Assembly (NCBI GenBank): GCA_018350325.1
Contig: JAEVLN010000002.1
Location: 1,122,162 to 1,186,161 of the forward strand
Direction of reading: 5' to 3'
DNA length: 64,000 bases
Origin: Globodera rostochiensis
Lineage: Eukaryota; Nematoda; Chromadorea; Rhabditida; Heteroderidae
Of the stretch, positions 58,574-64,000 are shown in pieces. The position numbers and the translations under genes were made by a program. The notes under the pieces are model-generated. The model did no database searches, was not told the origin of the DNA, and saw only the letters and a program-made list of their open reading frames with translations. How positions within the stretch are numbered: position 1 is the first letter of the stretch; each line of letters starts with the position of its first letter.

Positions 58574-60892
58574 ATCAGATGTTGCGCATTTATTTAGTCT
58601 AATCTCAGTCACCATATTTATAAATTTTATATTATGAGACTTTAAATTAATATTAATTTATTTAATTTTATGATTATACTTGATTTCGCTGAACGGAAAG
58701 CTTTTAAAATATATAGATAATCAGCCAGGCATCCGATATTAGTTTTATTTTTAAGTAAAAACTATAGAATTCAATATTTATAATGCATTGGAATTAGTTC
58801 ATTAAACGGCCTGGGTCTGTTGGTTACCCAAATGACACCGAATTCGAAATTTTAACTCGAGGTTTTTTAACAGGGATTTAATTTAAAATAAAATATTAAT
58901 AATTAATTCCTCGACTTGAAAAAGTATGCATTGAATTAATATAAAAATATTTATAAAAAGCATAATATAGTGTTATTGATAAATTATTAAGCGTGCATTG
59001 CTATTACAGCATTATATTTCCGTTCTGAAGTAAAATTAAATTCGATTTTACATAATTTTAATATATTTGATATTATTATTAAAATTTTTTACGTTTTTGT
59101 CTTTCAAGCCTATCTTCTATTCATATTTCCTTTTAGAGAGATTGATCATAATATCTATTTGTTTATTGATTCTCTGACTGCGTTTCTATGGAGCGCAAGC
59201 TGTGACAAATACTAATAAGCCGTTTTAAATGCTAATTTTTGAACTATGAAATTATTAATTCTATAAAAACTAACATTTTTAAGAAACACATAGTTTTTGT
59301 GATTATTTTTAAAAGGCATGCAAAATGGAAGTAATGATTATGGTCATGCTCGGTGTTTGCGAAAATTCATTCAATTGACCAACTTGTCTCAATCTTATTG
59401 ATTCAGAATATGGCAAAAGTTAATTTTTAATACCTTTTACATTTCTTTTTATTTTATTAATTGTTATCATCAAATAAGTTTATTTATTAATTTTAAAAAT
59501 TTTATAGCGTCTAGTTATGTATTTTTATTAATATTATTTAGTTTTGTCACAATTGATTGAAAATTTTTTTGTCACCTATTTTTAAATGCTAAAACAAGTT
59601 ATTCTTTACGGGTTGTAAGTCTTAAAAAGTTGATATATGCATCAATTAATAGTGTACAAGTTTAAAAAGGAATAAAAAACATTAACACTTTGTATCAAGT
59701 TTTTTTTTTAATTTGGATTATTTTACAATAACGACGACTTCAGTACTGTGCGCGTTTTGACGGTCTTGTGTCTTGTGTATATGTATGACTCCAATCATCG
59801 CCGATTCAATTATTGATATCACCACATTTTTTATTGATATTGACTGATATTGCTTACAATAATCAGGTTATTTAAAAATTTGTTATAATATATTTTATTA
59901 TTTAAGAATAATGCTAAAGAAATTAATGTGTTTAAAATATAATTGTAGATTTATTATGTATTATTTATTAAATATTCTCTGTAGGCGGTTGTAAATTGTT
60001 TATTAAATTCTTAATTTTTTCCTCATTTCGGATTCGAAAGCGTGTTTCTACGTCAGTATGTAAAAGATTTTAATGGAATAATATATATATTTTTAAATTT
60101 AGGGGATTGATTATATTTTTGCTTACTTTGTGTTTAATTTATTTTAGATTTTGGTTGCTTCCTGCGTCTTTTTTTTTTAACTTTTTGGTAGGGTTTGTTT
60201 TTTAAAAGCATTGTTTTGAACTTTTTTATTTAAATTGTATTTTTTAAAAAAGTTTTTAAGTTTTTGTGCATCGTTTAAAATTTATGAATGTAATTTGTTA
60301 TAAGGTGATAGTTTTAATTCATTATGAGTATACTTTCTGTATTTGTAATTTAGACATCTATAATTTTATAAGCGTAATTGTTTGTAATTTTTGCTTTGAA
60401 AGGTGCAAAGACTCACAATTTTATTTATACATTTGTTGCTCAATTAAGTATAATATAAATAATTTATTTTCGATAATTTTAATATTTGAGAGAACTCAGT
60501 GAATGATACCTTTTCAATTTATATCGCCCAGTTTAATTCGGTGTTTTATTGAAATCATCTTAAAATGATTTAATAATTATATTTAAAAGCCATTAAAAAA
60601 ACTTTAATCTCAAACTTATTTCCAATCGGTTCCAATTTCCCTTTAGTGTAACATTTCTTTTAAATTTATTTTATATTCAGTCCTGTTTAAGCGAGAATAT
60701 GCTTTCACTTTACCAAGACTGCAGGTGAGAATTATTTTGATATGCAATTTATGGTTTTTTCTAATCAAGGGCTCATAAAATTAATTTTATTTGTTTTCAT
60801 TATATTTAATATTTGTTTTATATTTTTAAAGTTTATGCTAAATTAATATATTCCCGTTTGCATTTCGCAATTTTTAGTACTAAAAACTATTG
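58574..60892. other. T-rich DNA, no gene recognised
   Basis: GC-richer patches at 58805-58860, 59165-59225 and 59745-59805; the last resembles the complement of 836-903. The 78-codon frame at 60266-60502 has the F/I/C/Y composition of a chance frame in T-rich DNA. Confidence 0.4.
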
Positions 60893-61373
60893 ATGACACC
60901 CAAGGACCGATCTACATCAATATGGCAGAAATGGTTATTCTTAATTTTCTTAGCCCAAACAAATCAAATTCAGACTCCAAAATTAACATCAGTCTGGGCT
61001 CAAAAAAACGCCGAAGCGAATTTACAAACTAAACTGGAAGAACAGCTGGTCAGAATTATGCTTCGACAAAATGTTTCGACATGTTTTTTCGACGGCAAAG
61101 ACTTACAGGAGCTCGTCAAAATTACTTTTCCGGGTCAAAAAGTAAGTATGTAAAATAGCATTTTGAACATTGCAAAAATTTCATAATTTTTTGGTCTTAT
61201 TAGATTTATACGCGTTGGCATTTCACGCAGAGTGTGATACCACGCATGGCTGGCGAAATATGAACAAACATTGTAAAACAAATTGGTTCGAACAAATTTT
61301 CCATCACGAGCGACGGCTGGATGAAACCAAGCAAATTTCCAACGTTGTTGAGGTATTAAATCCAGCCATTTAA
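60893..61373 (+). CDS. Probable two-exon gene fragment, CDTT-motif protein
   Basis: Exon 1 (60893-61145) starts at ATG after an acceptor-like TTTTTAG and includes TKLEEQLVRIMLRQNVSTCF and FDGKDLQELVKITFPGQK. With a GTATGT donor at 61146 and acceptor TCTTATTAG at 61195-61203, exon 2 (61204-61373) continues in frame as LYALAFHAECDTTHGWRNMN then KHCKTNWFEQIFHHERRLDE, to TAA; the joined frame is 140 residues. A GTAAGT four bases earlier would break the frame. H-A-x-x-C-D-T-T resembles the HALTGCDTTSAF motif of uncharacterised, often transposon-associated invertebrate proteins, but without the usual G. GC content is well above the flanks. It may be a relic or part of a longer gene. Confidence 0.5.
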
Positions 61374-62683
61374 ATATTTGAAAATTTTAATTGCTTTTAA
61401 TTATAAATTTAAGTATTAAAATATTTTTATTTTTATTTTTTGATATGAAGTCTCAGTTTAATGCAGCTAAGCCCAAAATTAATTATATAATTTTTTAAAA
61501 TTCTTTTATTGATTGGTTTCTTTCTATTTGTCATGTGTCAAGCTAGATTATTTTTAAAAGTTTTAAAAATAGACCTAGGGCTCTTATTACAGTAATAATT
61601 AATGTTTTGTTTTTTTAAATTTATTATTCAAATCAATAAATTCTGCGATTATATATTTAATTCTGATAATCGTTTTAAAATACACCTTTTAAATATTTGA
61701 TATACATTTAAGTATTAAAATATTTTCTTTTTATTTTAAGTAAAAGCGCCAAGTCTTATCAAAATGCCGAACAGCAATAGAAGATATCTATGCGTAAGAA
61801 TTAAAATAAATAAGGAGATAAAAATAAAGTATATATAAACGATAAATACCACGCTAATTTTAATATTTTAATTAATTATTATTAGATTCGAATATTTAAT
61901 TTATTCATATTTATCTCTTTCGCGCATTTGAGACAGAGTACATATTCCCTCCTTCGGTAGAAGCTGAATGATGTTTTGGTGAACGGCTGGCTGAATTATT
62001 TTAATACTTTATATTAATTTTAATTTTGAATTAAAACATAATTTTTAATTTATTTTTCTATTTAATTCGTATCTTTTGGAATGATCAATACACATGTTTA
62101 GATTAAATTCATCGATTTCAAAAAACTATTTCTATATTAATGATTTTAATATTTCTTGAAACATTTTAATGTTTTTTGGATTAACATACATAGGTGGCAA
62201 TCCTGCAAATTCATTTCCAATTTCATTGCGATCACAGATAAGCTATTGTTGATTATAATAAATAAAAGTTATATCCGTTTCTTTTTTTAATTATTGTATT
62301 AAATGTTTTTAATTTATTTTTAAAAGAATATTTTTTAATGGACGAATTTCAAACTTTTTGTGAAGTTACAGCTTTGTTTAGTTAAATTTTCTTTGTGAAA
62401 TTTTATGACTCGCTTCTGGGCATTACACTTAAGTTTAAAGAACATTCAGCTTAGTTTTTTAAATAGAAGCAATTAACTTTATTTAAAAACACATTTATTT
62501 TAAATATTTTATTATTTTTGTAAAGAGAAAATTTTATTTTTAAAAACTGCAAAACCTCAGAGCGTTTGTTTTAATTTTTGAGAAGTTTTCTTCTTGACGT
62601 GTAGTAAGCGGCCCACCGTGTTTTATTTAAAAGATAATTTTGTTTTAATTTTATTTGATAATATTTGTAAAAAAACACACAAG
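61374..62683. other. AT-rich DNA, no gene recognised
   Basis: A patch at 61745-61793 reads KAPSLIKMPNSNRRYLC in one + frame between an AAG and a GTAAGA and could be a third exon of the 61-kb gene, but the phase does not fit. Smaller patches at 61940-61995 and 62205-62235. Confidence 0.35.
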
Positions 62684-62753
62684 TTTTTTGGCACACCCAC
62701 CAATTCCCGATCTTCGTGCGCTGCCGCAATTTGAAAACGAATTCAACATATAA
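62684..62753 (+). CDS. Candidate terminal exon, 22 codons
   Basis: After an acceptor-like CACACAAG the + strand reads FLAHPPIPDLRALPQFENEF NI-stop. GC-rich, proline-containing and unlike chance frames. It overlaps longer AT-driven frames on both strands (62571-62852 minus, 62716-62928 plus) that are not believed. No family is assigned. Confidence 0.27.
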
Positions 62754-63444
62754 TGTGGAAAATTTACGTGAAAAGCAGTCCATAGGTGTAATTTTTATGC
62801 GTTTTCTAATATTTAAACAAGAGTTTAGTATTTTAATGCTATCAATTTGCATTCTTGAAGAGTCAAAGATATTTAATCGTATTATTTCTGAGCAATGTTT
62901 TAAATATTTAAGGTTTGATATATTTTAAATTATTGGCGTACTTGTTCCACTTGTATCTCTGTTTTAGCAATTACCAATTTATTTATTTTGTTGACAAGTT
63001 GCTTGGCTCCTTACGTCAGCTACTAATTAATATAGATAAATTTATTTGTATTAAATTTATAAGCATTAATTATTATTGTGCAATTATTAAAAGTATTTTT
63101 AATATTGGTTATAATTTTGCATTTACTATAATACCTTTATTTTGAGCAAATTGGTTCTGCCTCTTGAAATAATATTCTAGCAAGCAGTCAAATTATTTTT
63201 GGTGTCATCTTTTGTTTAGGATTAATTAATTTAACTTTTTATGTGGTAGTTTTGCCCAAACCGGTCCTAATATTGTTTGTATAAACTGTTAGTTACAATA
63301 CTTTTTATCTTTAACATTTTTTATTCATAGTTTTGTTTATTTACGCGGAAAAAATTTAATTGTCAAAATTTAAAGTTTTATAATCTTTCAAATAAACTTT
63401 TTTGTTATTTTCATAAATTAATTTTTTCCTCATTCTTTTGACAG
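62754..63444. other. T-rich DNA, no gene recognised
   Basis: The 76-codon frame at 62915-63145 is hydrophobic and AT-driven. Confidence 0.4.
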
Positions 63445-63516
63445 ATAATATCCAAATTGTTGGGTGCTAGCGGTTGTCTAGGTTTCCGCCATGTGACTAA
63501 ATTTCTTTTTAATTAA
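63445..63516 (+). CDS. Candidate exon after a strong acceptor
   Basis: TTTCCTCATTCTTTTGACAG is one of the best acceptor-like sequences in the window. It is followed by IISKLLGASGCLGFRH, with a possible donor GTGACT next, or VTKFLFN-stop if unspliced. Short and unsupported by neighbours. Confidence 0.25.
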   Translation: MISKLLGASGCLGFRHVTKFLFN

Positions 63517-64000
63517 TGTTTTTTCTTTAACTGTTATAAATCGAATCGATTTATTCAAAATCACATATAAATGATTATTTTTTCCGGCTATTTTTGTAAC
63601 TTAAAGAATTTTGATATTGCGCCCATCCCTTAAATTTTAATTTAATTCGAGTTTTTTGTTAATTAAATTACAGTTAAAGCAAACATAATTTTTGCAAAAT
63701 TCCTCGGAGATATTGTTAATGAGTTGATAAGTAATTAGAAACAATTTTTTGTTTTATCTTAAATTAAGTTTTGCAATAAATTCTCTGAATTATTTTATGT
63801 TAAAAGTTAATTATAAAATTTAGAAATAGGTTTGAATATCTATTTATCAGTCCATTTCCTTTGCTTGGTGTACGATAACAAATTACTATTGTTTTATTCC
63901 TAAAATAACAACGGAAGAAGTAAGATTAAATTTATTCTCGATGTTAATTAATAATTTAAAATTTTTTGGTTTGGCTGAATGTATTGTCGATTTGTTGTTA
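63517..64000. other. AT-rich DNA to window end, nothing recognised
   Basis: No islet, repeat or coding frame stands out. Confidence 0.5.

Noticed and set aside
62571..62852. 93-codon minus-strand frame
   Set aside because: Lysine/isoleucine-rich composition and low GC fit chance; a better-bounded + strand islet (62684-62753) overlaps it.
1..64000. CRISPR array, bacterial operons, phage genes, rRNA genes
   Set aside because: No regularly spaced short repeats with unique spacers, no compact gene runs or ribosome-binding sites, and no rRNA-like conserved blocks were seen. The RlmB-like piece is isolated and truncated.

Overview
The window looks like nuclear DNA of a very AT-rich eukaryote; by eye about one base in five is G or C. 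Evidence for a eukaryote: a transposase gene split by six introns of 41-47 bp with GT-AG ends, hAT and pogo/Tigger-type DNA transposons, tandem and dispersed repeats, and long stretches with no gene. Introns this short fit some invertebrates such as nematodes or flatworms, but the transposon may have come from elsewhere, so the host cannot be named. There are no bacterial operons, rRNA genes or convincing tRNA genes. Nearly all long open frames are chance frames in AT-rich DNA.

Layout. 1-11 kb: mostly T-rich on the + strand, with a four-copy 106-bp tandem array (1066-1486), several 100-150 bp dispersed direct repeats and a few GC-richer islets that could be small exons. 11-17 kb: A-rich on the + strand, with a cluster of GC-richer islets at 13.5-16 kb. 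16.9-37.0 kb: a large imperfect inverted duplication, with arms at 16923-17490 plus 19385-23770 and at 31670-35595 plus 36354-36942. The 7.9-kb spacer holds a non-autonomous hAT element with GC-rich ends (25401-26258).

37190-39471: the clearest gene region, a complete pogo/Tigger-type transposon with perfect 25-bp terminal inverted repeats, a TA target duplication and an unbroken seven-exon transposase gene on the minus strand (531 residues predicted). It carries an N-terminal zinc finger, DNA-binding helices and a full DDD catalytic triad. 39.9-50 kb: two directly repeated copies of a 3.4-3.5 kb segment 6.59 kb apart. Both carry a fragment resembling a bacterial RlmB-type rRNA methyltransferase, cut short where a block shared with 30202-31669 begins. 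Between the copies lie a second non-autonomous hAT element (45031-45563) and an 81-codon open frame. 50-64 kb: a hAT transposase C-terminal remnant (about 51.6 kb), then T-rich DNA with repeats, weak single-exon candidates and a probable two-exon gene fragment near 61 kb.

How it fits together: the window is mainly transposable elements, their remnants and segmental duplications. Only the Tigger-type element looks capable of encoding a working protein. The hATC remnant shows that an autonomous hAT element once existed nearby, which could have mobilised the two non-autonomous copies. The + strand switches between T-rich and A-rich blocks, and the two arms of the inverted duplication show opposite skew, so some skew changes mark inversions. 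Exon-like islets are listed at low confidence because short GC-richer pieces are often open on both strands by chance.
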